Origin: Asterella californica
Lineage: Eukaryota > Streptophyta > Marchantiopsida > Marchantiales > Aytoniaceae
Assembly (NCBI GenBank): GCA_036924285.1
Contig: JAYKYS010000012.1
Coordinates: 12,586,001 to 12,650,000, forward strand
Length of the DNA: 64,000 nt
Direction of reading: 5' to 3'
Each line of letters begins with the position of its first letter. The first letter of the stretch is position 1. Positions 10,640-22,270 of the stretch are shown here, one piece after another. The position numbers and the translations under genes were made by a program. Under the pieces are notes generated by a model. It did not search any database and had not been told where the DNA came from. It worked only from the letters and a program-made list of their open reading frames with translations.

Positions 10640-12018
10640 TGTCGCGCTACTTGACGACTATATGTTACACTTTTACTACGACACTTGATTTTAGTAGTTC
10701 TAGAAATTAGCTCAATATTACTTCTAGTCCTTTATGCATGTGTTTGACACCTTTGCATATGGTGTTAACACTATTATGTTATATATTTTGAGTCCTAGTA
10801 GATTGATAGTATGTTATTTATCTTGTTCAAGCACTCGTACACTTGTGCAAGTGATTTCATACTTATCTATGTTGTTCAAAGTACATAACTTTAGGTTTAC
10901 CAAGTGGATAGAGTTTAAGCTCATGGATGTACTTACATGTCGCCCATGCATGCTTTCTAGCTTATTTAAGTTATCTTTTAGAGTTACATGTCATTTTACA
11001 TGTCTTCGTAGGTAGTTTAAAGTTTACGTTGACACCTTAGAGGCTTGACATGTAACCTATGTGTGAAGTTTAGTTTCCACGTGGATTGGAGACACAAAAG
11101 GACAGGAAAGTGAGCTATAAACTCCCATTGGTCCATTTTTATCTTTTATGAAACTCTTAACTTAGAGGTAGAGGTATTAGAGGAAGTTTGAGCTTTTGGT
11201 AAAAATATTCAAGAATATGAGAACACAAGGTGAGAGAGCTCGTCGTGCCAGTCACTGTCAGTGAAAATTTGATCGATTTGGAACAATAAAGAATGACTTA
11301 TGTCAAATTGAAGTTCGGATGGGACCGGAATTACATCACAATTGTTGATTTTGGAGTTTTCGGTGTCAGTTGCAGCAGAATAAAGATAATCGTTTCAAAC
11401 CTTCGGGTTGCGCTCACTGTCAGCAGTGCTACGACTGTCAAAAAATTTTCATATCATTTGAGTGAGTGAGTAATTCAAGGTGATCGTTGAAGCAGAGAGG
11501 GTCTGAAAAACTTTCAATCTAGAGCAGCAACTTCAAAGCTCGAGATCTGGAGAACCGTGTACAACCAGCAGGTCAAATTTCATAAGAATGTTTTGCGTGA
11601 TGTAGACTCCAAATCCTGAAATAATCATCAAAAGTGATCAAACCAATTCTTTGTTCCATATAGGTGTAAGAAATTGTCATAACTTTTTTACTCAAAATGT
11701 CTTTGCCTATATCTCAATGCTTAGATTTGATCTCAGGCTGAAAGTTCGTATGTGTGTTCAGTAGGGCCTCCTTTGCATGTAGGAGAGTTTTGAAGTCTAA
11801 ACCATCATATGTTTCTTATTCTTGAGTGTTAAAGTTCACCGTCTGACCTTATTACTACTAGTTCATCTTGATTTTCATTTTCTGAACATATTATAGGACA
11901 CCAACGGACCTATATGAGTATTTATAGTGCCCCGTTATAACCTGAAGCCTACCTCTTGAGTAAAAAACCACAGCCAAAAGTCCAACACTTTCCTAGATAG
12001 ACGTATCACACTTCGACA
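10640..12018. repeat. Solo LTR (family F), 1379 bp
   Basis: It begins TGTCGCGCTA and ends TTCGACA, giving TG...CA ends with a TGTCG/CGACA inverted repeat. CCGG lies directly on both sides (10636-10639 and 12019-12022), and removing the insert restores the RT frame LHPGKCKFF. There is no internal region and no long coding frame. Strand cannot be decided. It is a different family from the A LTR apart from the terminal TGTCG. Confidence 0.85.
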
Positions 12019-12720
12019 CCGGGTGTAACTTCAACCCATGAGCTCTCAACCGCTCGAACACATCCCGTAAGTGTCTCTCTTGCTTTTCCACTGTAGCACT
12101 ATAGACAAAGATGTCGTCAACATAACATCTGATCAAATCCAATCCTGCTATGATCTTATCCATCACCCTTTGGAACTCAGCAGGGGCGTTCTTCAACCCA
12201 AATGGTAAGAACTGCCACTGATACAAATAATCTTTGCTGTGAGAGTCTATTCTCTTGAATGCTGTCATGGACTTATCTTCTTCTCTCACCGGCAACTGAT
12301 GATACCTTGCTCGTAGATCCAAAGTATTGAAGACCTTCACATGCTGCACTGTATCAAAGATCTCCTCAGGTGTCAGCATGGCATACTTATCGGACTTCAT
12401 CTGTCGATTGATAAGACGGTAGCCTCCACACATCGGTCTATCGTGTAGTTGTCATACGTATCTTTCTTTGCTGATATAACTATGGCATATGCATACTCTC
12501 CATGCGACATCTCCACCAACTCAACATTCAACAAGTCTTGAGTCATACTTTGGATCAAAGCTCTCTCCATGTCATTGTACTTGTAGGGACGTCGAAAGAT
12601 TGACGTGTCATTAGCCAAGTCGATCTGTATACCTGGTCCCTTCAAAGTACCCAAATCCTTCATACTGAAGGTAAAACAATTCGTGTAGCTCTTCAAGAAT
12701 ATCCGAACTCTTCGTCTCTC
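12019..12720 (-). pseudogene. Family B reverse transcriptase
   Basis: Two open stretches (12696-12397 and 12433-11993) cover the RT. The pre-RT box is FTFSMKDLGTLKG, and the fingers read FRRPYKYNDMERALI and MSHGEYAYAIVISAKKD. The palm has LDLRARYHQLPV and FLPFGLKNAPAEFQRVMD, with catalytic CYVDDIFVYS near 12110-12140. A single frameshift near 12430 joins the two. RNase H should follow but lies at 5004 on the other strand. The YVDD/FGLKNAP signature places it clearly apart from family A (FLDD). Confidence 0.92.
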
Positions 12721-13335
12721 CTCTCCTATAAGCTTGAGTCTAATCTCCGGCTCTCAAGTATCCTCTATTACCATGCTAGAGGTAGAAGACGAAATCATTG
12801 ACTGCTATCGTGCAGCCTCTGGAGTAGTTTCCTTCTCCTCACCACCAACAACCTCCACCTCCATTGTGCAAAAAACTCTTGGAGTCCTAGCTGCAAGCTC
12901 CACACTCTCTCCTACTACATCCCATGATGTCCAAGGATGACGAACTGCACAAGCCTCACTCCCAGCCTTTGTTTCCACCGACTTGATAGACAAAGAGCTC
13001 AGAAGTGTCCGAACAATAACACCCTTCGATCGCATTTGACGCTGCTCAACCAATCCAAGACTAACAGTCAAGCAATTAAAGTCCATTGCTTGATTCAATA
13101 TCTGACGACATGAAGCCTCTAACCGAAGCTATTGCTGTTGTATCCGTAAAGAAACTCATCGCTCGCTCTCTCATATTGACATTGGGTTTCATCAACTGTT
13201 GTAATCAAACATCCCACACAAGTCCAGATCCTGCATCTCTATAAGCATGTGACGTTAGAAAGCTCACCAAAGTGGACAATGTTGTCATAGGTCGTCCAAC
13301 TAGGTTCACCATTGCCATGGGTGACCTATCGACGA
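12721..13335 (-). pseudogene. C5 DNA methyltransferase-like C-terminal remnant in family B
   Basis: Between protease and RT the minus strand reads LSTLVSFLTSHAYRDAGSGL, then NVNMRERAMSF (near 13160), and after a one-base frameshift QILNQAMDFNCL (near 13095). In C5-cytosine methyltransferases an ER..LMGF box (motif IX region) and a late L-G-x-(A/S)-x5-V/L box (motif X) lie in this order and spacing near the C-terminus. The catalytic FGG and PC motifs are absent here. Captured methyltransferase-like domains in gypsy elements of algae and plants are known to me from the literature. The stretch after 13050 (HPWTSWDVVGE, acidic linker) leads to the RT. Confidence 0.6.
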
Positions 13336-13339
13336 TCAA

Positions 13340-13630
13340 GCCATCAATACTATCCTTGGAGTAAGCTATGTGTACGCTTCACTCCAAAATGTTCCAACTC
13401 CTCATGGACATGTCGTACTAATTGTGTCATCTGGGATGGATGTGATATTATCCGTATTCTCTCATCATCTCAAGTCCGAATTACATGTCGTGCTTCTCGC
13501 CGAAATCTCTTCGCTTATCGGAGGATGCGATCTCGTCCTTTGGTACTTATTGTGCCTACCACCACGCCAGTACTAGATACTCCATTATTGTCATATGGAT
13601 ATCCTTTGTCCCAACTCTAGCACTGAATCG
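13340..13630 (-). pseudogene. Family B integrase N-terminal fragment in an ectopic position
   Basis: The minus strand reads AKRFRREARHVIRT, HPSQMTQLVRHVHEELEHFG and VKRTHSLLQG, followed by codons matching YWW with two stops. This is the integrase zinc-binding N-terminus, also seen in its normal place at 5800-6030 on the plus strand. Here it lies between protease and RT, where the front of the methyltransferase-like domain would be expected. Nucleotide similarity to 5770-6035 begins near GATATCCA and ends at TTGATGG. Confidence 0.8.
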
Positions 13631-13689
13631 CATTGATAAGCAACTCAGTCGTCTCTCACCGGATTGCCAACATGGTCTATAAGATGTTG

Positions 13690-14010
13690 TCTCTTGTCCA
13701 ATAATCGATCACGAACCCATGGGATATAACAAAGCACCTCTAACCAATACATCATAAGACTCCGCGATCGTAACAATGGCCTTAGTCTTCACCATAGAGC
13801 CATCTGTGGGATGATCTGATCGAACTCTTATCGTCAACATCTTGCGTGTCATGTGTAGAGTTGTACCCCCTGATCCCTTGAGAGATGTCTGTAACTGGAA
13901 TGAACATCTCTCTACCTCGAACTTCCTCAAACCCAAACCAATGCACGCCGCTTTTCTCAATATGAACGGTTGGGCTCTAGAGTCTAACAAGACTTTCTAT
14001 GGTCAATACA
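13690..14010 (-). pseudogene. Family B aspartic protease
   Basis: The minus strand reads MLDSRAQPFILRKAACIGLG at 13990, a D-S-x-A protease site, then an SLKGSGG-type flap. AIVTIAESYDVLVRGALLYP follows, matching the typical end of retroviral-like proteases in this family, and then CWQSGERR. It would cleave the polyprotein. It is degraded (stop after LYPMGS) and joined to the integrase fragment at about 13630. Confidence 0.7.
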
Positions 14011-14779
14011 CCTTCCTTGAAGGTGCCACCAAACAAAAGATATCATTTCTGTTGTCCAACAACACCTCACATAATGTCAAACCAACACGGTCAATCGTCG
14101 GTCTAGCTGGTAACTCATCTAACCTGGCAGTCGCTGCTTGTCAAGTAGCACTGGTAGCCGTCCTGATCCTCGACTCCATGGGTACATCTACTGCCTCTCA
14201 TTGAACGACCTCAGCACTAGAGGTAAACTACATCCTCGTTCTCACTGAGCGTGCCTCCAACTGGAACATTGGAGTCAAGCTTACTCCCAATGTCTTCATA
14301 TCTGTGGCTGAAAATAGTGACGCTTGCAAAATTGTTATAATCGTCTCCAACATCAGGTTTGACATCGCATCCACAAACGTCGAGGGTTGACTCGCATCAC
14401 CCTCACTCTTGGATGTCGATGCTTCTAACTCCACTGCATCATCGATAGTCTGTTTAAGAACCATAGATGTGGTCTTCAACGCCTCTTATAGCATGAACAA
14501 CTGAGGAAGTCTGGCCTGTCTACCAATGTCTCCGCATTATGGATCCAACTCCATCGATGCACCTTGTGGCTCAAAGGCACGTATTGCACTCTAAGTCACT
14601 ATCGAAGATGTCTCAATCTGCGTCACACCAGCCATGAAGTCGAAGTCAACTCCTTCTCTTCCATAAGACATGAAAGTCTTTGTTCCTAAACTAGATCTCC
14701 GTTGAGCCATAGCCGTACTAGCTATCCTCTACTCCAACCGCTCAATCCGGGCAACCATACCCGCATCTGACATCGTCAC
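14011..14779 (-). pseudogene. Family B gag-protease linker, decayed
   Basis: No domain recognised. Open minus-strand pieces such as 14479-14228 (VLKQTIDDAVELEASTSKSE) are acidic and serine/threonine-rich, as is usual for the linker between nucleocapsid and protease. Position and strand are the main support. Confidence 0.5.
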
Positions 14780-15225
14780 GGATGAAAGACAGACTGATCC
14801 TCTCTCGAGTGCTGGACTTCTACCTCCAGCTCGACCACCACAGCCTTCATGAGTTCCTCCGCCTCGTCGACGATCATTTTTCTCTTACCGTAGCTCAAGG
14901 TGGAGATCAAAATAACAATCACTATTATGACCTGGTCGTCCGCAATGCTCACACTGCTTAGGTGTCGCTTGAGATGTCCCAGACATCTCGTAACCACTTT
15001 CCTATGTAGGCAGTCTTTCTGCTGATGAGGACCATCATACGTCCTGTAAGGACTCACTTGCTGCTGACTAGAGAAAGACGGCATGGGCTTCTGCCCACTA
15101 GGTCCTCCAATGCCTCTCTAGGATCATGACTATTCAGCACGACTCCTACGACCACCACCACCACGCTGTCGCGGTGAGAGTCTTTTTTGGGGAGGACGGA
15201 CCTCCTGATTGTAATTGATCAGAGA
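14780..15225 (-). pseudogene. Family B gag C-terminus with CCHC zinc knuckle
   Basis: On the minus strand near 14955-14915 the sequence encodes CEHCGRPGHNSDC, a perfect C-x2-C-x4-H-x4-C knuckle of nucleocapsid type. It is preceded by a basic, glutamine/serine-rich stretch (SFSSQQQVSPYRTYDGPHQQ). Frames change around it. The section downstream to about 14200 keeps scattered open reading (for example 14479-14228) of the gag-protease linker. Confidence 0.75.
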
Positions 15226-16680
15226 AATGACCTAAAGGAAAATTAAGTTGCTGATGGCAATGAGATCTCAAAATCCGGCTTCTTGCGTCCACCAACTACA
15301 AAACAAACACTCAACAAGTACTCAGGTACACAAACAGATCTCTCAGGATTCAAAATAACTTTATTTCAGTGCCGGCTGCACCATCAATTTCTTCAACTGT
15401 AGAAAAAAATCTCTCTTTCTTCCTCTCATGTGTGTCTCTTCCTCTGTCCCTCAATTCTCTGCCAAAGATCGCCAAATTCACCTCAAACCCGATCCAGTAC
15501 GTAAAATTCAGACCCCTAACTCTTATACCTCTCCTTGCGTCAACTTCCCAACTGAAAAACTCAAAGATTTGATTCAGCGACGATCAAAATCTCTCACAGA
15601 TCATCAAACTGATCCTCCTTCAATAGACTACCTCCTGAAAGTAATTTATCCTCAAAACAGTTTATTAGACAAAGCTCAAGCTCTAAAACACTTGCTCCAC
15701 TCCTCGCGACAACCTCCCAATTCAGATTTCTCAGAAATTTTATCTCCCCTGCTCCCAAGCTTTTCCTGCACGTCCCCGATGGCTTCCCCTTCTGCTCTCT
15801 GTAAAAAGTCCTTGAAAAAAGATCCTTGACTCCCGCGGCCGCAGGTTAATGAACCTAAAAGGTAAGTCCCAGCTAAGATGCCCCTCTGTTGTCCTTACGT
15901 ATAGAACCTTAATTACTAAACCAGCTCCCTAAAGTCGACCTCTTCATTATTAAAGTTCTCACATCTTTCTTTGCCATTGCTAAGCTGACTCGATGATTAA
16001 TTAAGTGATCAGCAAAAGTTTCCCGTGTTCTTGATGCCATCTTGATGCCATCCTGAATATACTACAAGTCATCCAATGTAGACCGAAGCCCCAACACTTA
16101 TGAGGCTGCCCCATAGGGCTTACAGCCCCCCCATATGCACACCAAGTATCTCCCATAGTATATTCAGGATGGCATGCGGAGGCTTAGGTCAGGAAGCCTA
16201 CGATTAAGAGAGATACCGGTCTCCCGTCCCTAGATATGCAGGACGTTGCTGCATATCCAACATAGACTCCCTTCCAAGAGGCCAACATGTCGGAATAGGA
16301 ACCAGAGGCCATGGGGGATTCATCCTGAGACGACTTCCCTCCTAGGCAGGCGCCCTATCACTTGGATGGCCTTTGGTTCCGTTCAAGAAGGTAAGATTTT
16401 CTTTACATATGTTTTCTTGAAGAAATTTTCTTGTAAAGTCTTTACTAACATTTCTTACGCTAACTTCTCTATACAATTCCGTTTTTAATGAACAAGGAGT
16501 CAAAACTATAGTATTTGTGCACATCTACACGCTCACGCTATCAGATTTTGAGTTCGAATCACGAGCTAGAATCGACGGATTTCCTTTTTTCACATATTTC
16601 TTAGTCTAAATCTCGTACTAACTATTACTTAAAACACTTTATGTCAAGACTGGAAGCATGAAGTCGCTCTCCTCGTCGAG
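15226..16680. mobile_element. Insertion or divergent segment within family B gag, with hairpin repeat E (copy 1)
   Basis: The gag homology on the minus strand stops near 16690 and resumes near 15220, so about 1.45 kb appears inserted; I could not fix exact termini. It holds an open plus-strand stretch (15428-15829, 133 aa, proline/serine-rich, not recognised) and repeat E at 16025-16250. A short hairpin (ATATGCAG/CTGCATAT) lies near 16231-16253. No LTR or transposase motif is visible. Confidence 0.45.
16025..16250 (+). repeat. Repeat E copy 1 with 20-bp perfect hairpin
   Basis: ATGCCATCCTGAATATACTA (16045-16064) is an exact reverse complement of 16156-16175, with a 91-nt loop, and GCGGAGG follows the right arm. 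A diverged copy with the same layout is at 24815-25030: arms 24841-24857 and 24952-24968, loop 94 nt. In copy 2 both arms have changed in step at several positions. Confidence 0.75.
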
Positions 16681-16689
16681 CTCTGCATT

Positions 16690-17720
16690 CTGATGCCTTT
16701 CGATGTCTTTCAGGATGATATTTCAGTCTAAGCTAGGGGGCAACTTGCTAAGCATATCTCCAACTTAGCTCCTGCCCAGCTTGATAAGCTAGGGCGCAGC
16801 TTCCCGAACAAATACTGGTTGAGTGTCTTTTGAAGCTCCGTTTCATCATCTTGAACGTCACGTCCTACGACAACGCTGTTGCGTTGTCTGTGATCCTCGA
16901 GAAAAGGTGATCGCACCATGTGGTCCCTCCTTGCTGAATCCAACAATCACCACTCTCTCCTCCACCATGTTGAGTTCAATCCGCTAAGCTAGATCAAAGA
17001 CAATTATCAACGTCGGAGCGATGTCTCCAAGGAGAGTCGCATCTCTGACTCTCATACGCAACTCTTTGTTCAGTATCCCATACAAGAACTAGACCGCATG
17101 TGCTTCTGTCACCACTTGGGTAACGCTGATCAATCGTCTCATGCGAGTAAACGCCTTGCGTATGCTCTCTCTAGTCTTTTGCTGGAACACCTACAGACTC
17201 CTAAACTTGTCGGTCCGCACACCTTGATAGTTCTTCCTCAAAGATAGGAAGAACTGAACCACAAGGTTAAACCTTGGTGGTATCTCGCTCATACTATCAC
17301 CTGCTTCACTATTAGTGGACGCACCGCTAGTAGTAGATATTCCACCACCCGTGGATGTATCATTGCTATTGGCATCCGAACTCGCAAGTGCTACGCCTCT
17401 TGAAATTGCACCAATAATGATAGAAACGTAGTTGGGAGACCAAAGTTATCTCCATAACTCAATCTCCACGTTGTAGTCTCGCCTGAACTGATGATAATTG
17501 TCCATCGACGGTCCCTCTTAGTGTTGGAATAAACCTTTTCATGAAAGGAGTAAACAGCAGTGGGTTCCGCATCTACTGCAGATAACATGAATTGTCGAAC
17601 TCTTGGATGGAGTCATCCAACTCCATGATATCCACTGTTATCGTTCGTGGATCAGCTTCTACCTGAAAATCTATCTTTGATACTTATCATTATTGCTCTA
17701 AATACACTCATTTGACTAAA
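16690..17720 (-). pseudogene. Family B gag (capsid) region
   Basis: On the minus strand the stretch near 17290-17020 reads FNLVVQFFLSLRKNYQGVRT, then FTRMRRLISVTQVVTEAHAV and FLYGILNKELRMRVRDATLL. This is a helical pattern typical of retrotransposon gag capsid domains (Retrotrans_gag type). Stops are numerous (including CAG-to-TAG). The upstream part (17590-17480) continues with similar coding texture. Its far end meets the truncated A3 LTR near 17720. Confidence 0.7.
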
Positions 17721-17726
17721 AATGAG

Positions 17727-19453
17727 ACTTTTTCACAACTTCGGATCTTCATTTTCATTGCATCAATGGATAGAGCTCGTTGTCAACTTTCCATGGACAC
17801 TTCCTCTACTTCATTTGGACCCCTCTGGAGAAGTTACAAGATTCGAAAGATGGAAAAGCAAGCTAGGCCCTAGTTACTTCGGATCTTCATTTTCATTACA
17901 TCAATGGTAGAGCTCGTTGTCAACTTTTCATGGGCACTTCGTCTACTTCATTTGGACGCTTAGTGGTGAAATTACGAGACTCGAAAGAAGAGAAAATCAA
18001 GTTATATCTTAGCTTACTATTGCTGAATGGGTATTTGCGAATCTTGGCTATACTAAAGACGCAAGGGGCTTGCTTGCTCATTGTCAGTGAAATTAACATA
18101 GGGAGGCAGCTTAAGGAGCTAGCTTGTTTCTGCGACTTGTCGGTGGACGGTTTGGAGAATTGAGAAGCCTAATGCATGCGTGCAAGGTGTCATTGGGTTC
18201 AGATCTGTGCAGGCTACATGTTGGTTAAGATGATTCTTGAAGAGGCGGATCGCGAAGTGTGTTCTAGGAGAATTGAGAAGCAGAGAAGGTTTTTTTGGAA
18301 TGCTTTAGTGATATGTGAAGGAGAGTTGGACCGTTCAAGCCGTTCCGGAATCTAAACTTGCTATCCTTAGATCCATCGAGATCAAAACATTGAGTTCTTC
18401 AGGAAATTGAAGACGATACAAAGTTTCATCAAACAATTTAGGAGATGTAAAGAAAGTTGGCTCGCAAGGAAGCGCTTACGTCAGTTTTTCGTCGCATGCG
18501 ACTTGAGATTGGGTTGTTCTTCACAATCAGTGAGTCAAGCTCTTTGTTCTTGTTGTCTACGCGATCAAGGAGTCTTCACCTACGCATAAGAGAAGACCAT
18601 GTGTGGATTGGATTGCTGGTTTGGGTGTGATAAGCGAGTTCGAGCCACATGGAGTCAATTTACGTCAGTTTTTTGCATCTTGCAATCAAACTTGCGTGAT
18701 TTTGCAAAAAGAACTCCAGACGGCTTGTTTGGAGTCTCGTTGGGTTCATGGTAGCTAGATCTATCTACCAGAGAAGACGTATATCAGAACAGACGATCCG
18801 TTTGGACGGTGTGTGCGGTTTTAAGTTGCAGGGAGGAGTTTTTGAAAGTTCGATCATCTACGATTGAAAATAGATGATATCTCGACTGTGGAGAGTTGGG
18901 TCTGAAGGTTTCTTAGGCCAACGGAGTCAAGGAAGAAGGCCCTATTGACATCTGAAGACCGTTTAGCGAAAGGAGAAAGTTCTCATATAGATCTTTTTCA
19001 GTTCCTTCGCTACAATTTTTACTCTTTTTGAGTTCGTTAGAGATCTAGTTGGTTATGTACAGCTTGTGGTAGTTAGATTTAGCTAAGGGCTTGTACGTGG
19101 ATGTTGTTTGGACTTGGATTTGAATCGTGTGATATTGGTGTAGCTCTTTTTGTTAGCAAAGAGATGTTTTCCTTGCTTTGAGCTACGCTTTCATAGTTTT
19201 AGAGTCTAGGTTGAGATTCAAGGGCTCGTTTTAGAGAGTTGGTGCAGCTTACAGACCGCTCAGGTTTGTTTCTTTTTTTTCATTCTTAGAGAAGAAGAAT
19301 CAGAAATGTATATAAAATAGGAGTTGGTATACCTTGCAACGCGTGTTCTCGTGGTTGTTTGTCTCTGTCTTGTCTCCGTTCGACACACTACATCTCCACA
19401 GCCAAGAACTTCGTGTTTTCCTAGACAACCTTCACGCAAAATCCGACACGATA
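17727..19453 (+). repeat. Family A 5' LTR (A3), 5'-truncated
   Basis: It aligns with 56830-58593 of A4. It ends CGACACGATA at 19453, followed by the same leader (GATGAACTCGACGTGAAG) as A4. One repeat unit is internally deleted (near 17870). Confidence 0.85.
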
Positions 19454-19529
19454 CGATGATGAACTCGACGTGAAGCTCTGGGTGGAGATTTCTTCTATGT
19501 TTGAACTTTGAAGAGGAGATTAGAAAATC

Positions 19530-21223
19530 ATGAGTGGGGAGGGGAAAGGTGATAGAAATGGAGCTAGTGGTTCGGGTGGATTGCCGAAGGTGCAGTTGGA
19601 TCCGATGACTACATCGATGTTTCAAGCTTTCATAATGTTCTTACGGCAGCAACAGTTTGATGAGCGGAAGAAAGCTTTGGCAACAAAGGCGCTTCAAGCA
19701 TTGATCAGCAAGATTGATTAATTTGATGAGAGAGATGTCTCAAGATATTTGAGGCATTATGTGAAAGAGATGGAGTTGAATCATGTATCAGAAGATGAGA
19801 TGATTGAGACGTTTGAGTTGGCAGTTCTAGATATCAGAAATCATGTTAAAATGCTAACGAAGGATTTTGACAAGGATTGTGAGATGTTTGCTCGTGCCTT
19901 GATGGATGAGTACTTCTTGGAGGACTCTGATCAGATCACCAAGAAGTCATTATTGGAGTGGGTTGAGCAACCGATGAAGGGTTTACAAGTTACTGAGTTG
20001 CTCAAAGAGTTTGAGAAATAATTTTCTAGGTTGACTAAGATGGAGAAGTTGACGTTGCAGTCCAACAAGACAGAGTTATTTCTTCGGGCTACAGATGAGA
20101 AACTACAAGAGAAGTTGGAGGTGCTTCTAGAGGATCGAGAGGAAGACGATGGATTGATCAGTAGTTGGAAGAAAGTTGAGGAAGCTGTTGGTCTACTTAC
20201 CAAGAGGGAGCAAAGATGAGAGAAGGTTCCTATTAAGAGACAAGCACCAGCACTGATTGTTATAGCACATGTTCATGTGGTTCGACTGGCGGTTCATGTT
20301 GCTAGACATATGGTACTAGTGGTTCCAGCTATTCTAGTTGTCTATGCATCTATAATGTCTCAGAAGAAGGATGATTCAAGCCTTGAGGAGATCATGCATA
20401 GAATACGAGACATGCAGATCAAACTCACAAGATTGGAGGAGCAAGGGTCTACAAACGGAGCAAAATCCGTTGAGAAGCAAGGTTGGATCCAACGATGTAT
20501 CTGATGATACTGATCATCCACGCTGAGATTGCAAGGAGTTCACTTATATCTTACAAGTATCTTCTGGAAAGATGGAAAAGTAGAGTTGAGAGATACCGGT
20601 GCACTTCTTCAGATCAACTTGAGTAGAAGAAGGATGAAGAGGTTGGTTGAGGACCACTTATCAGCGCAAGCAATTGCAATCGTGGGGGCTGGAACTTATG
20701 ACATAAGGGTTGAGGATCAAGCTGAGAGGAGTTTTAAGGAGCATGTTGAGCCGGATGGATTGTGATCATCTGTCATCTCCATGAAACAGAAAGGAAAGAT
20801 GACACGTGAGATATTGTTGAGGACTGTTGCTACGATACAAAAGAATACTGATATAAGCTCAATCGGTACATGCTTACATCACCAAGAACCAACATGAAGC
20901 GTTGTTGGAAGAGAAGAGAAGGCGAGATTCAGATGATGCAATGGAAGGAACTTCTTTCAAGAGACAGACTCGAGGAGAGAAGGTTCGTCGAGAGCTTCGA
21001 GATGCGGGAGCTTAAGATCTACCAATGGATGATGCTCCTTCTCCACCAAAAAAAAAAAGCAAAGGAGTCTCAAAAGGAGAAAGATAAGCCGGCTGCATAC
21101 AAACTATAGTCGGACATCAAGACTTCAACAGACTTGAAAGCAGTCTTGGAAGATCACATTCTAAATGCGAAAGTGGAGTTTACTTTGAGGGAAGTTTTAG
21201 GCGTTGCTAAGCATGAGTTTCAT
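19530..21223 (+). pseudogene. Family A gag-protease (A3), broken
   Basis: It starts MSGEGKGD, as in A4, and follows the same order: gag helices (RYLRHYVKEMELN, ALMDEYFLEDSDQI), linker, and a damaged zinc-knuckle region near 20500. TAA at 19719-19721 replaces the glutamine of A4 (RIDQFDG), and further stops lie near 20019 and 20217. The protease active-site segment is lost in the deletion near 21222. Confidence 0.85.
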
Positions 21224-22270
21224 GATCAATAAGCAACATCATATCCGTTCATTCTTGGTCAACTTTTCATCACAGCAACTCGGATGGAGACAAAGGTACT
21301 AGATGACGGGTCTGCTTGTGCTAGGATCCGAAGTCAAGATGAGAAGAGAGCGATACAATTCTTGACTGTATCGTCCAATCACGAGCATAATCAAGATCAT
21401 CTAAGGGAGAAATGGCTTCCAAAGGTGAGTGAAGAGTTCAAGGACTTTTGTTGAGTATCACTATATTGTGATGGTGCGCAGGAGAAGGTACTCTCGCTTG
21501 AAGGAGAAAGTGTCTTTTGTGTAGGGTTTGTTGGGTTTTCAGAGTGTGAGATTGCTATTTACAAGAAGGTTGAAGAACTGAGAAGAAAAGAACAACAATA
21601 TTTGCGTGAGGTTGAGTTAATGTTGAAAGATTGGGTGAGCTAGAAAGAGATGAATGGATTTCTGATGTTTATGAAGAGGATGGGTTGGAGGATCCTTTGC
21701 GAGAGATCACGTCTATTGGATGGGAGGATATGGATAAAGTTGTGGATAGTCATTCAAGGGAGGTCCGGTAATCAAATCATTCCGTGCACTTCAGGTTTGA
21801 GTTGAGATGAAGTACAAGACATTGGATAAGAAGGTAAAGCCAGTTGATGGTCCTTTGCCGGATGACACTAACCAACAGATGGATCGAGCTTCAAGAGAGA
21901 AGAGTTTGAGATATCTTGTTGTGATAAGACGTAAGTTCATGGATGAGACCCTTGAAGAACTGAAGATTGGATCTGATGGGTCTCTTCTATCCGAAGAGAG
22001 GATGTGCTTCAAGGAGATGCTTTCACGGCATGTGAAAGCATTTGTCTTTGAACCACATTAGATCGGATGTAGACCCATACGTTGTTACTACAATGGTATC
22101 TTCACAGTATTGCATGTGTCGTGGAATTTGAGACCAATTCTGGTACCGTAGGCTCACTTGCCTAAATTGGTGAAGTTGATGAAGGAGAAGATGCGGATGA
22201 AGATCTTGGAGTCGTCGTTTGCATCATATTCAAATAGATGGTTTGCAGTACCAAAGAAGAATGGATCGCT
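21224..22270 (+). pseudogene. Family A protease tail and RT N-terminus (A3)
   Basis: After the deletion, the protease tail (PFILGQLFITATRMETKVLD) is readable, then the gag-pro stop TGA at about 21453 preceded by a TTTT run, as in A4. The pre-RT region (LDKKVKPVDGPLPDDTNQQM) and the RT start (MCFKEMLSRHVKAFVFEPH) follow. The frame is lost near 22060 and homology ends at 22270. Confidence 0.8.

Larger units (their letters stand above)
10535..17720 (-). mobile_element. Ty3/gypsy family B element, 5' half, with nested insertions
   Basis: Read from high to low coordinates: gag (17650-16690), an insertion or divergent stretch with a hairpin repeat (about 15230-16670), gag C-terminus with CCHC knuckle (about 15120-14780), protease (14010-13690), an integrase N-terminal fragment (13630-13340), the end of a methyltransferase-like domain (13335-13050), RT (12720-12019), solo LTR F (12018-10640) and RT thumb (10635-10539). 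The downstream half is at 5004-6345 in the opposite orientation. No family B LTR is recognised; the 5' end meets A3 near 17720. Confidence 0.8.
17727..22270 (+). mobile_element. Ty3/gypsy family A, copy A3 (truncated both ends)
   Basis: It starts inside an LTR (the first roughly 250 bp are missing, and the 157-bp repeats are reduced) and runs through gag, protease remnants and the beginning of RT. It ends abruptly at 22270, after the codons for VPKKNGS, where repeat C begins. About 650 bp of the gag-protease region present in A4 is deleted near 21222. Several stops break gag. It is the second copy preserving the gag start and the gag-pol overlap. Confidence 0.88.

Noticed and set aside
15428..15829. 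133-aa plus-strand frame as a gene
   Set aside because: Compositionally biased (Pro/Ser/Leu), no domain, lies inside an interrupted retroelement; kept only as part of the insertion entry.
16540..16570. GAGTTCGAATC as a tRNA T-arm or SINE B box
   Set aside because: No matching A box, anticodon arm or acceptor stem can be drawn around it.
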